Shown here in pieces: positions 1-10,724 of a DNA stretch of 64,000 nucleotides. How positions within the stretch are numbered: the first letter of the stretch is position 1; the number at the start of each line of letters is the position of its first letter. This DNA comes from Dendrocalamus latiflorus (taxonomy: Eukaryota > Streptophyta > Magnoliopsida > Poales > Poaceae): contig CM029612.1 of NCBI GenBank assembly GCA_017311315.1, positions 52,224,200 through 52,288,199 of the forward strand, written 5' to 3'. The position numbers were made by a program, and so were the translations under genes. A model generated the notes under the pieces. The model searched no databases and was not told where the DNA came from. It saw only the letters and a program-made list of their open reading frames with translations.

Positions 1-482
1 ATATGTCTCTATACTATTGAGTCTATTGCATATTGGGCCAGTTGCAGAGCCCCGCCACGGGGGTTAGACCACCTCTACAACACATACATTGATCAAAAAA
101 TCAGAAAGCGTGCAGCTGCACGGAACAATTCAAGATTAAAAGAAGTAAAACCGGCCATTCAGATCTAAACACACAACATTGACATGCAGAGTAGACAGAC
201 AATACGATGCAGCACTCCAGCATCAAGCCAACAACCGCCCAAACAACATCGGATTCCACAACTTACTGTCATGTGCACTCTATACTGAGCTTGTCAGCTA
301 GCTCCAAATAGTCTAAATAATACACTATACGACAAGCTCAAAGCTTGCAAACCAAAACTTACAACTCAGCCGGCGAAAAAGAAATAGATCATCAAAGAAT
401 GCAATACACACACAGAGTGATATACAATCATTCCAAGCTCTGCATTTACAGGCGTTTGGCAATAGGATGGATTAGGTCGTAT
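1..482. other. 3' flank of the GTD-binding protein gene; no gene seen
   Basis: I find no coding pattern on either strand here. The part next to the stop codon at 483 is presumably the 3' untranslated region of the minus-strand gene. No clear poly(A) signal stands out. Confidence 0.4.
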
Positions 483-3400
483 TCATCGCTGTGGCCTAGG
501 CAGACGTCGCCAGGGACTCAACATGGCGGATCTGTCAAGCAGCAGCAGGAGGCCAAGGAACGTAGTTGACAAGCCAAACGTATACCTGAGAAGTATCCAT
601 GGCAGCAGTTTAGTTCTGCATCAGAGCGAAAGGACAACATAGGTATAGAATGAATCCATCATATAGAATCTACCTGGTGGTAGAACTTCTTCTCCAATAG
701 ATTATTGAGAGAACCCACTGCGGCAAAAAAAAAAGTTGTTGGTTTCTCAAGGATGAACAGGCAATGTTATACATATGGAATGCAAAATTATTCCATTGGA
801 TATGTATAATTTCAGATGACACTAGACGAAAGATCAGCTATTAACTGCACGCAAATTCTGTGAGAAAAGAAACAACTAAAAAATATTGTATCTCCTTTTC
901 CTTTTTCCGATTACAGCTCCACTTTTGAGACAAATACATTTACATGAATAAAAAATTGATCTGATATAGCATGCAACACATGTTTCTTGTAGTCATTTCA
1001 GTCATTGTGTCCCAATACTATTGCAACAGTCTACCACATCTAGCTTGTCTGCAGACTGCAGCACATTGTGTCTTCACATGTTGAAGACAATCTAAAGAAA
1101 AAACAACAAAAAAAACTTAACCTGAAGAAAGCAAAGTTGAGAATAAAAATTAGCTCAGAAGACAAGCCAAGGCCGACAACAGTCTTGTTAGCAGTTGCCA
1201 TAACTTTGGTAAATGAGATCCTTTCAACTCACAAATTTACCTATAAAAATTGTCTTAACCAGTGAAAGCATTTTGTTCTAAAGATATCTGTTGTCTAATA
1301 TTTCAATTATCAACTGCACCGATGGGTCTTTACTGAATTGCATGATATGCATATGAGGGAGAACAATATAATTGCTTTCATATGCCATTTAGGCATCTCA
1401 AGCAACAATTTTGATCAATGCATATGGTGTATTAAATTTGACAAAACACAAATGCTGATGATGTGCAAAGTATCAACTGTTCAAAGCTACTCACGTATTG
1501 AGTAAACGATATAGATACTGACAAATGTATAATATTAAGAACTCAAAGTAATGCATTTCTGCCGGACAAGTTTGTGCACTCAGTCTATGTTACTATAATC
1601 TGTTGCCGTGTTGAACACGTGACCATGTTTGTTTCGGAGTCTGTTTCAGAATGCATTTAGGAGTTTGATTAGGAGTTTGGATTAGGATTCGTTCTCCGTT
1701 TTTCTTTCAGTTACGGTCTTTGTATTTGCATATAAATGAAGAGATTAGGGGTGCAGCAATCAGCGCAACACAACAAGAAACAGATGAACACAATGTTTTT
1801 GTTTCTTGTTGTGCTGCGCTGATTGCTGCACCCCTGATCTCTTCATTTATATGCAAATACAAAGACCGTAACTGAAAGAAAAACGGAGAACGGATCCTAA
1901 TCCAAACTCCTAATCAAACTCCTAAATGCATTCTGAAACAAACTCCGAAACAAACATGGTCACGTGTTCAACACGGCAACAGATTATACTAACAAACTCC
2001 CCTAATCTTGTTGCCTTCCCTTGATCCCGATTACGCCGATACTGTTGCGGAGCTCCAGGAACCGAACGCAGCCAAGTGGCTTCGTCAGGATGTCCGCGAG
2101 CTGTCGTACAGTTTCAGTGAACTCGAGAACAATTTTTCCTCCATCGACCGCCTCACGAATGAAGTGAAATCGGGTGTCGATGTGTTTGCTTCTGTCATGG
2201 AGGACTGGATTCTTGCTAAGAGCAATGGCAGACTTGTTGTCCACCCTGAGTTCCGGTGCCGGAAGCTTCTGTTCCAAGAGCTCCTGCAGCAGCCGGTGAA
2301 GCCAAACGCCTTGACAAGCTGCTGTCGCAGCGGCGATGTACTTTGCTTCGCACGAGGAGACAGCCACAACCCGCTGTTTTTGTGACTGCCAGGAGACTGG
2401 GCTTGTGCCGAGGAAGAAGAGGATGCCAGTGGTGCTTTTCCGCCCATCAAGGTCGCCGGGCATCGCGCGAACTTCGTGAGAGCTCGGGAGCGTGAGCGAT
2501 CGTGGTTCTTTTCTTTTGCCAACAGTCTAGTTGCAAATGCCAAATCACTAAAATGACCACATTGGATGGCCTCAACTTATCGGCAAGCCCATGGCAAATC
2601 ACCAACACCCTAAATTTAATTCATTGTATCCGTTGCTGCCTTGCTGCTTCAATTTATAAGAAGTTGAGACTTCAGTTCATCTAGGCCACTGCATGATGTT
2701 GCATACTTACTACTTCCCTTTCCAGGATAGAAATATCAAGAGTCTAATTCTATCGGGCCTAAAAAAACACTAGTTCTATCTCTCACCAAGCCAGGACTTG
2801 CAGCATTTCGTTTCATCTAAGGCACCACCAAAATCTTCCAACTAAATTCATTAAACCTCCAGCAATGCAACTAAATCTCCAAATGCCGTAGTCTCCAACT
2901 TTAGCATAAATGTGCTGAAGTTAGCACCTTTTTAACTCACAACACTAATGCATACTCAGAAGCTTACTAATAATGACCGAGTGCTGAGCAAAGTTGATTA
3001 TACCTTGCAAATACCTAACACCGAGAAGCTCCCCGCTGGAGCAGCCGCCTTCTTGACGATGCTTCTCTGCTCGGCAACCACCTCCCAGCACAACCGCCGT
3101 GCCATCTCCCTTGCCATCACCAGCTGTGCTCTCTCCGCCCGCAGCGCCGCAATCTCCCTCCGCATCGCCACGCTGTCCGCCTCCAGCGCCTCCACCCTCG
3201 CATACCATCCCCCTGCATTGCCTGCTACATCCCCCACGTACTCCCCCACCACCGCCCCGGCCGCCTTCGTCGGGCTCGCGCACCTAACATCCACCGTGTA
3301 CTCGAACTCCTCCTCCACAGGAGAAGATGGCTCTTCCTCCTCGTCGTCGACCATGGCTTTCACCTCCATGCCACTGCTCGAGTCGCCGCCGTTTCCCTCT

Positions 3401-3915
3401 GCTGCCTCTATTGGGGTCATGTCGATCTGCTGTACCTGCTCGCCCTCCTTCTCATCCAGCTCATCCTCCTCGTCGGAGAAAGTGTCGGGGTCGATCCCGT
3501 GGGACTGGAGGCGGGAGAGGTAGGAGGCGGCGAGGTCGGAGAGTGAGGCGAGCTCATCCTGGACCTCGCGCTCGCGGTCGGCGCGGCCCTCGGCGTAGCG
3601 GCGGAACTGGCGGGCCTCCATCTGCGCGGCGGCCTTCTCCCGCTGCAGCCTCTCGATCATGAGCATGGCCTCGCTGGCCGCCGTCTCCGCTGAGGCCCGC
3701 TCCGCCTCCAGCTCCGCTTGCAGCCCTCGCTCCGCCTCCTCGGCCGCCTCCTTCTCCCCCCGCAGCTGCGCCACCGCCTCCTCCAGCTCCTCCACCCGCC
3801 GGATCAGCTCCGGCGCCTCCCCGCCCCCCGCCTTCGGCGAAAGCTCCGGCGATCGCGCGGGCGGCCGTCGCTTCACCGACCGCCGCGACGGGGAGGAGTC
3901 AGCGACAAGATCCAT
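483..3915 (-). CDS. GTD-binding (DUF593/zein-binding) coiled-coil protein, 3 exons
   Basis: Exons on the minus strand are 3915-3004, 717-674 and 585-483 (912, 44 and 103 nt), giving 352 residues. Exon 1 ends at a GT after a CK codon pair. Exon 2 follows a pyrimidine-rich acceptor and opens with WVLSIIYWRR. Exon 3 encodes YTFGLSTTFLGLLLLLDR and stops at TGA. Residues about 43-125 are a charged coiled coil with the family signature EAMLMIERLQREKAAAQMEARQ. An acidic linker follows, then a second coiled coil near 240-280. In plants this domain (FLOURY1, MyoB receptors) binds myosin XI or zein cargo. The C-terminal hydrophobic stretch could anchor the protein in a membrane. I chose the ATG at 3915 because the protein from there starts like family members; an in-frame ATG at 3993 would add 26 residues. 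Intron 1 (718-3003) carries a copia fragment. The partner protein is unknown. Confidence 0.88.
1588..1782 (+). repeat. Solo LTR, copia type, plus orientation (arm of an LTR palindrome)
   Basis: This 195-bp sequence starts TGTTACTATAATCTG and ends AAGAAACA. It is the near-perfect inverted copy of 1800-1994, and only 17 bp separate the two. It has no primer-binding site or coding region of its own. It lies inside intron 1 of the GTD-binding protein gene. Confidence 0.75.
1800..1994 (-). repeat. 3' LTR of the minus-strand copia fragment
   Basis: On the minus strand this 195-bp LTR starts TGTTAGTATAATCTG, directly after a purine-rich stretch (revcomp of about 1995-2008) that can serve as the polypurine tract. 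It ends AAGAAACA. It follows the RNase H fragment at 2002-2463 in the order expected for the 3' end of a copia element. Confidence 0.78.
2002..2463 (-). pseudogene. Copia polyprotein 3' fragment (RNase H C-terminal part)
   Basis: This 153-codon minus-strand frame keeps the copia RNase H landmarks. DLDGRKSTTGILFFLG is followed by SWQSQKQ, then SSCEAKYIAAATAACQGVWL, DNKSAIALSKNPVLHDRSKHID and finally LADILTKPL. The usual acidic EAEY is EAKY here. Integrase and reverse transcriptase are missing, so this is a 5'-truncated insertion in intron 1 of the GTD-binding gene. Only the 3' LTR remains, with an inverted LTR beside it. Confidence 0.85.
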
Positions 3916-4082
3916 GGAGGCATGTATGTATCCAGCGAGATTGCAACCCCCAGCTTGGATCCGCGCTGGCGCTGCGGCCGCCGTTGGCGGCAAAGTAACG
4001 GAACGGAACGTGTCTTTTTCGGAAGGGAAGGCACTGGCGTCTATTTACAAGCGGCCTGAGCTTGGCTGGAGCTGGATTAGGC

Positions 4083-4088
4083 TATATA
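4083..4088 (-). promoter_or_regulatory. Possible TATA box of the GTD-binding protein gene
   Basis: TATATAG on the minus strand lies about 170 bp upstream of the chosen ATG at 3915. That spacing fits a transcription start near 4055. It is a positional inference only, because the sequence just upstream is AT-rich and offers other candidates. Confidence 0.35.
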
Positions 4089-4099
4089 CAGTACAAAAT

Positions 4100-5400
4100 A
4101 TTTATATATAAATACTTAAAAAGAAAAATATAGTCATATCATTAAACACTTATGTAAAAGTTATTTCCTTCAATATAAACATATCTTTCGTAGATGCTTA
4201 GATATTATATTATCTATTAATAGATATAATTATACACATAAATATCTACTAAGTATCGATACTTCAAAATAAGCACCTTAACTGTCTCATGTAGGAAGAA
4301 AATTCAGTTTTTTATTACTAAACATCTCTCTAAGCGTTTGCATTATATATGCTCTTAGAAGGTAGCAGCAATGAATAATTGAATCGAAATGAACAGAATT
4401 CCAACTAGCTTATGTTTTAAGCTTTTGGCTGTGATTTAATTTTTAAAAAAAAACAATATATCATTGCAATAATACAAAAGAATAAGAGAAAAAAACTAAA
4501 ATAAACTGATATTAAAAGTCGATATGTTCTTAAGTGATTCCGTCTTAAATATATAGAAAACTAAAATAAATCAGAAATCGAAGTCGTTTAGAGCGGGATC
4601 GAATCTAGCAATAGACAAATATAGCATCAAACTGGTGAGCTTTCCACGTCGTCCAATGCTTAAACAGACAGTTTCCCGTGGAAACAGAAAACGCGCGGTA
4701 AACCGGCGGTTGCTGCGATTAATCTTTCTGAAGTTTGGTGACGCCGGGATTAGGAGGAGCAAGGAAGAACAGTGGGAAGTTAAAGGGGAAGCTAAACGTG
4801 CACTGGTTTGTGGGGGTTTATCATGCGCGACGGTCGCACTACGTGCGCTGCCACTAACCGTGGAAATCGTAGAAGGAATTTCTTGTTCCTTTTTTGTTTT
4901 TAGATTTTTTAAAAATAAAAAACTAAATATCAAATAGAAGATCTTTTAGTGTCTCCGTCACCCTCGAAACGCACTGTAAAAAACTCAGGCAACGAATTTC
5001 ACTAACGTTGCTGCTGGCAGAGCTACCTGGCTTGCTGGCCACAGAATTATCCAATCTGTCCTGGAAATCTTACAACTTGTTACTAGTTGGCACGTACTCT
5101 TCTCCGGAAACCAACAAGATGATCGTTGCTTTCGCGTTAAGACGACGGAAACGACACCCGCAGCTCGCAGAGACTGATGTTCGTTCCGTTCGTTCTTCGT
5201 CTCCGGGTCAAGGCTTCGTCATGTGCGAAGGTCAAGACCGTGGACGAGTGTAGACGTTGCTCGTTGACTATGCCCATACACGTGATAATTTGGTGATATC
5301 GGTACGATCCGCTTCATGGTATACTAGCTGCGTAAGCGCGGCGCTACACCACGCTAGCTACCGTGTGGACCGAAGTAAAAAAGACGGCAATTCGCGAGGA
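4100..5400. other. Intergenic AT-rich DNA, no gene seen
   Basis: I see AT-rich sequence with short runs of A and T, then a region of mixed composition. Short frames at 4571-4937 and 5008-5253 show no recognisable motif or homologue and overlap on both strands. I call no gene here. Confidence 0.4.
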
Positions 5401-5424
5401 GTTTGTTAAAAAAAATTGAGGGCA

Positions 5425-5672
5425 CGCACGTAATTTCGAGAAAATTGAAGGGTTTTTTCGTAAAAAACCGAGGACCTGTAAGGACCTCTACGTAACTAAA
5501 TGAGGACCCATACGTAATTTTGGAAAGATGCAGGGTGCTATCCAACAAAGGATACGCAATTTCGGTGAAGTGGAGGGTGCTTTTCAAAAAAACCTAATAG
5601 GGACCTTTTTGCGAGAACGGATGACCTTTACGCAATTTTGGGAAACGCAGGGACTGTTTGGCAAAAAGCTGA
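5425..5672 (+). repeat. Degenerate tandem repeat
   Basis: Four decayed units share the pattern CGTAATTTCG or CGCAATTTTG followed by a GAAA-type stretch, GCAGGGT or GAAGGGT, and an A-run. They start near 5430, 5512, 5556 and 5630. Spacing varies from about 45 to 80 bp. Short open frames on both strands are by-products of the repeat. Confidence 0.5.
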
Positions 5673-5930
5673 CATGGTACGGCTCAGCGTCCGGAAACTC
5701 TGTCGGCTGTAATATAGGTATGATTCAGGCTGACTATCTTTAACGTCTGACTTTTGCTGTGATTATTAGTTTTTAGCTAAAATTACAATATGAAAATAGT
5801 TAATTTTTCTAAGCTATTCAATTAAACAGTAAAAAAAGAAAAACACCGTTATATCTTTCTACAATAAAAAAAAAGATAAATAAATAAATAAAATAAGAAA
5901 TCGACGTATTTCAAGAAGAAACCGAAGGCA

Positions 5931-5999
5931 CTTGGAGTGCCCCCCTCAGTTACTACCCATTTTGGCTTGGAGTGCCCCCTCAATTATTACCCATTTTGG
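5931..5999 (+). repeat. Two-copy tandem repeat, 35/34 bp
   Basis: CTTGGAGTGCCCCC...CCCATTTTGG occurs twice head to tail (5931-5965 and 5966-5999), with one base of length difference and a few substitutions. A third partial start (CTGGAGC) follows. Confidence 0.85.
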
Positions 6000-6618
6000 C
6001 TGGAGCTAAGTCCTAATCATGCATAGTAAGGTACAGTTCTATTCAATCTAGCTGGTTGCTCACCGATGGATGCATGCCGACGATGCCGTGCACCTAAGTA
6101 CCTAACCTGACTTCTCCATCTTCCCTTTGTCTTTTTAGACGCAGCCGAAATTTCTCGCATCGTTGCACGCTTCCGATCGACCAACCTTTTTAGTTTGCTG
6201 ATTGCTCGATCCATTTGTTCACTTACTAAGCTGACTAAGGCCCAAGAACTCAAGATGGGCTGTCCATCTGAGCCCTAAGGCCAAATTGGGCTTTCAAAAA
6301 ATCACAAAAATGGACTCACCGCCATGCTATGGGCCTTATGGGTCCGCTGAAGTGGGCTTATCCTGAAAGGGCTTTCATCTAGAGTTCCAGACGCCAAGCG
6401 ATGCGGCCCGGCAAAGGCGACATGCCATGAGCCGTGCCCCGCACCGCCCGGCAGCAACATGCCGTGACCGAAAAGACCCTCTCAGGGAAAAAATATATAG
6501 GATGAATTCTTTTCTACTGCGATTGATAACTTTTAGTTTAATCACGAATGTTTGTGCGAATAAACCGAACGTCGACATACCGATAAACCGATTCAAAAAA
6601 TTATTTCGATAAGCTACT

Positions 6619-6699
6619 TTAAAATACAACAAAGTAGTTATCCTTATTTATTTATTTATTTAAAATACAACAAAGTAGCTATCCTTATTTATTCATTTA
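6619..6699 (+). repeat. Two-copy tandem repeat, about 41 bp
   Basis: TTAAAATACAACAAAGTAG(T/C)TATCCTTATTTATT is present twice in a row. The bases just upstream (6540-6615) resemble 58560-58640, suggesting a shared MITE-like family at both places. Confidence 0.7.
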
Positions 6700-6747
6700 A
6701 ATTTATTTATCCGAAGACAACCATAAATCCGAAAATAACCCCACTCA

Positions 6748-7020
6748 GAGCAGGTACAATAAGGCTTAGTCAGCAGACTATAGCAAATATAGTATCAACC
6801 AAATCTTATGTGGCAGAGAGAGAAAGGAAGAGAGAGAAGGAAGCTGACTATTAAATTACAGCTAGCTATAGCACGTAAAAATATGCATTTCACTCTCTTA
6901 CACGTGGGGCCAAATAGTTATTGTAATAGCTACCTTATTGTATGAACTATTTTTTTGAAGGCTATAGATGAAATGGATAAGTGTTATAACTACTAGTTGG
7001 CTATACTATTGTACTTGCTC
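6748..7020. mobile_element. MITE with GAGCAGGTACAATA-type terminal inverted repeats
   Basis: The left end GAGCAGGTACAATA is mirrored by the right end TATTGTACTTGCTC with one mismatch. The element is about 273 bp and has no coding capacity. The right flank is TTA and the left flank TCA, so an original 3-bp target duplication of PIF/Harbinger (Tourist) type has probably mutated. It lies downstream of the carboxylesterase gene. Confidence 0.72.
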
Positions 7021-7247
7021 TTATACTGTGCGAGGCACCTTATTAACGTGATCGTCTAAAATTCAGTGCAACCCTGACCCAGGCACTGCAGGTAACAAGA
7101 AAGATCGTGAGCATTGTCACGTGGGGCCGGTGATGGACCAACAGCAAACAGTGACGGATCGAACCAAAGTAGCCGATCGAATCAAACCATGGCTGAGGCT
7201 GACACGATACCAACAGACCGACTACCGTGCCGATGCCCAAGGCTGTC

Positions 7248-8246
7248 TCAGTTGGACACGGCAGTGTCACCGCCGTTGCCGTAGACGAACCGCTTCACAG
7301 TCCGGACCAACTCGCTGCCTGCGTCGCCGGACGGCTCGACGACGAAGAAACAGTGGTGCTGCCCCTCAAACTCCACGAGCTCCACCGGCTTCCCCATCGC
7401 CTTCAGCCTCGCGATGTAGTCCGCGGCGCGGTCCCGCAGCAGGTCGTGCTCGGCGACCACCACGAGCATCGGCGGGAGCGCGACGCCGTCCAGCGCCGGG
7501 CTGTCCGGCCCGAACGGGTTGGCGAACGGGTGGTCCCTCGTGGACCCCGGCGGCAGCGCCACGCGCCACGCCAGGTCGCAGTACGGCAGCGTCAGGAACG
7601 GGCCCGGCGGGAACTCCGCCTCGGAGGCCGTCCTCTGCTCCCCGCCGAACAGCGGGCAGAGCAGCACGTGCCCAGCGACGCGCACCGGGTCGACGACGAG
7701 CTTGCCCGATCCAAGACGGACGGCGACGTGATGGACGATGTTCCCGCCGGCCGAATCGCCGGAGACGAAGACGCGGCTGAAGTCGGCCGACTCCGCGAGC
7801 CACGGGTCGGCGTCCCCGGCCGCCGCGGCCTGGTCGCCCACCCAGGACAGGACGGTCGCCGCGTCGTCGAGGGCCGCGGGGAGGCGGTGCTCGGGGGCTA
7901 GGCGGTAGTCGGCGGAGAGGACGACGGCCGGGAGCTCGGCGGCGAGGAGGAGGCAGCACGCGTGGAAGTTGGCCATGTCGAAGCTGCCGACGGCGTACCC
8001 GCCGCCGTGGAAGTAGACGAGCACCGGGAGCTTCCTGGATGCGTCCGGTGGCTTGTACATGCGGAGCTTGAGGCCGCGGTCGGCGTCGTACACGACGTCC
8101 TTCCACTGGACGGACTGGGCGGCGGGCGGCACGGTTGGTGGAGGGAGGGGGTTGTAGTCCTCGAAGCGGATCACCGTGCCGTCGCTGAGGAGCTGGAAGG
8201 AAGGGGAGCAGTCCTCGACGACGTGCGGCGGCGAGGAGGACGCCAT
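7248..8246 (-). CDS. Carboxylesterase, alpha/beta-hydrolase fold 3 (GID1-like CXE family)
   Basis: This intronless frame of 332 residues has all the marks of a working plant CXE. The oxyanion-hole motif HGGG is at about residue 79, and the nucleophile motif GDSAGG at about 163. The acid Asp is in VVAEHDLLRDRA and the base His in EGQHHCFF near the C-terminus. These enzymes hydrolyse carboxyl esters in the cytosol. GID1, the gibberellin receptor, belongs to the same fold, but it replaces the catalytic His and carries a distinct N-terminal lid, so an enzyme is more likely here. I saw no signal peptide. GC is very high, typical of grass single-exon genes. The start at 8246 is the first ATG after the likely TATA box. 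The substrate cannot be read from the sequence. Confidence 0.93.
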   Translation of the reverse strand: MASSSPPHVVEDCSPSFQLLSDGTVIRFEDYNPLPPPTVPPAAQSVQWKDVVYDADRGLKLRMYKPPDASRKLPVLVYFHGGGYAVGSFDMANFHACCLLLAAELPAVVLSADYRLAPEHRLPAALDDAATVLSWVGDQAAAAGDADPWLAESADFSRVFVSGDSAGGNIVHHVAVRLGSGKLVVDPVRVAGHVLLCPLFGGEQRTASEAEFPPGPFLTLPYCDLAWRVALPPGSTRDHPFANPFGPDSPALDGVALPPMLVVVAEHDLLRDRAADYIARLKAMGKPVELVEFEGQHHCFFVVEPSGDAGSELVRTVKRFVYGNGGDTAVSN

Positions 8247-8351
8247 GGGCGAGCGATTGGGCCGTGGAGATCGAAGTAGAGTAACGCACTTCAGTTTTGA
8301 CCACTAGTCACGGTACTGGTAGGCGGCTGGGAGATATCTTCCCAGTGTCCC

Positions 8352-8359
8352 ATTATATA
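8352..8359 (-). promoter_or_regulatory. TATA box of the carboxylesterase gene
   Basis: TATATAAT on the minus strand lies about 106 bp upstream of the ATG at 8246, placing transcription start near 8325. It is well formed, and the surrounding sequence is not unusually AT-rich. Confidence 0.6.
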
Positions 8360-8399
8360 GACGGAACGACGTGAGCCGATTGAGCACGATCCATCATCA

Positions 8400-10188
8400 G
8401 TTTTGACTGATGCGTTGTTTCCTCCTACTTTCCTTCTGTGTCTTTCCATGTTTTTGTTCTTTTGTTCTCCTAAACGTGTCCACCAAGAAAATGATTTGAA
8501 GAGTTTTTGAAAATGGACTGATCTTCCCTGTTTTTAATGCTATTTTTTCTGGGCAGCAAGACAGCATACAAGCATCAATGAAATTAGTAGTTCTTGTTAA
8601 TCTCTATTCCTTAAAAATGTGAATTGGTGCTCGTCAGTGTATTCTCCCTCATCTCTTCGCACCCGTTCATTCTCTCTCAACTCTCCACAGTTGTCCGATC
8701 GGGCCAGGGCAAACAACAATAGTCTCCCAGTTTCTCATTCCTCCCTTAACCACTCAGTCTCATCTCTACTTCTACCACTATCCAAGTAGGTACTGCATCT
8801 CAATCCATCTCCATGTAGTGCCGCTCCCTCCTCTCCACCATGAACTAAGCTCCACCATTACCGCCCCAACCCAAGCTCTACCAGGTCATTTCCCCAATGC
8901 CCTCCTCTTCAAGCTTCACGGCGAACGGTGGCCTTCCACTTGGCGGCAGCGGCGAGTGGAGGGAGCACTATGTGGCGCCACCCTACCGAACCCTCCCCTC
9001 CTACCTCCGATGGCATGGACTGCTTCCCTTCCTCCCCCTCTCCCACAAAAAATTCCCCTCCTGCTCTCCTGTCCAATTGCCGCCTCGAGTGAGCCACCTC
9101 GTCGCCGTTCCCCAGCTGGATCTGATTGGGTCCATTCTGATCTGGTGGTGCCCTGAGTTCTACCGGACCCTAGCCTCTCTCTTACTTAGGCACTAGCTTG
9201 CCCTTCCGCACTTCCTAGCAAACCTAGATCCTACGCCGCTCCCCCTCTCCCTCAAACCCAATTGGTTCAAGAGCTCCCTCCTCGGTGCCTCCATCGGCCT
9301 GTTGCTCTCTGCGCCACTATCGCCGTCTCCATCGTGGTATGTGTCGCTTTTGTCATTCCCAGCGCTGAGCCCAATCGGCCAAAGGGCTCCCTCCTCGGCA
9401 CCAAACGAGATCCTCTGCAGTCGCGTACGGGCGACTGCAGAGGGAAGTCGTGATCTGAGCCGTCCGATTGAAAAGGACGGCTCAGATCCTTTTGTACGCG
9501 AATGCAGAGGATCCGTTTCCCCTCGGCACCTCCACTGGCCCTCGTTGTCGACCTGCTGTCATCGCTCATCATCCTCTTGAACATGTAGGTAAGTATCTTG
9601 GTCATGCTTTCGTTTTTTGAGTTCATTCCGCATATTGGCGTTGGTCTGATTGTGCAATTTTGGCCCTTTGTGCAAGCATTAGGAATAAACATCTAACATT
9701 TATGATCTATTTGAACTAGTGTGTTTCTTACGAAGAGATCTTTAAAATAAACTATATTTACGTATGTTTTACTTTAGTAATGATATCATATATTTCACTG
9801 GATAAACACAAGTTTTTTTCATACATTTTATTTCCTATATGTTCCGGTAGGCGAAATGTTTTGACTTGGACAGAGAAATGAATCAGGTGTATGTTAAATG
9901 TTTATAATGAAATATTCCATATATTTGGTTTCGATACTTCAGGAGTTCATCAATGATATTCCAATAGCAGAGCAAGTTGAATTAACCATGTAGGAAAACA
10001 AATCGAAGATAGTTAGCCGAACAAAATAAAAAACTTAATATAATAGTGGTAAAAATGAAAATGAGTGAAAGAAGCCAATTAGTTGAAATAAAATAAAAAG
10101 ATTAATAGAACAATAGTGGAAAAAATAAACAGAAGGGACAACAGAAACAATACATACTAGGGGCAAAAAGTAGTCAGATGCATGATGA
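8400..10188. other. Intergenic region between carboxylesterase and carboxypeptidase
   Basis: C-rich pyrimidine sequence (8640-9560) gives several open frames without recognisable motifs, then AT-rich DNA follows. Apart from the hairpin at 9409-9513 I find nothing to support a gene. The C-rich part may be leftover retroelement leader, but I could not identify the family. Confidence 0.4.
9409..9513. repeat. Foldback hairpin / short MITE
   Basis: GATCCTCTGCAGTCGCGTAC at the left end is mirrored by GTACGCGAATGCAGAGGATC at the right. A second inner stem pairs ATCTGAGCCGTCC with GGACGGCTCAGAT around a short AT loop. The total is about 105 bp. Confidence 0.68.
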
Positions 10189-10238
10189 AAATTAAAAGAA
10201 AGAAAGAAGGAAAGAAAGAAAGAAAAGAGAGAAAAAAA
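10189..10238 (+). repeat. (GAAA)n purine microsatellite
   Basis: An imperfect run of GAAA/GGAAA units of about 50 bp is followed by GAGAGAAAAA. It makes a spurious lysine- and arginine-rich frame. Confidence 0.85.
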
Positions 10239-10724
10239 TGTACCTGGTCCGTTAGTGCCACTGCCGAGACAACACTGGTCACTCGGCCCACGCGGCGTGC
10301 TCAACGACGGCTGAACATCGGCTGTCGATTCTGTGCCATTGCATGTGGGCAAAAGGCTTCAATTCATATGAAGCCTGGGCTGCACGCGCCCGGTCGCCGA
10401 GAAACTGGCGCGCGGCGCTTGGGCCGCAGGGTGGGCCGGCGCCTTGCTACTTGCCGCACGGGTGGGCATATGGCATTCGCGCGTACTTATCGACATACGT
10501 AACGCCAAGAGCCCAAGAGCATCCATCCAAAGCGTAGGAACACCAGTGTACTAGTGCGAGGAAAGTCGTAACAGTTGATGGCCATAATAAGCTGCGCACG
10601 GGTGGCACGCACGGCAACATTTGCCCGGCCCCCACCACCATCCCCACGCTCCACTCGCATCGGCCGCCGCCAAGGCTAAGCCGAGCCCGACGCGTACGGC
10701 CGTTCCCAGCGCCGCGGCTGCGAA

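Noticed and set aside
2948..3662. Plus-strand open frames at 2948-3523 and 3327-3662
   Set aside because: They are antisense shadows of exon 1 of the GTD-binding gene; high GC keeps them open. The minus-strand frame has the recognisable domain.
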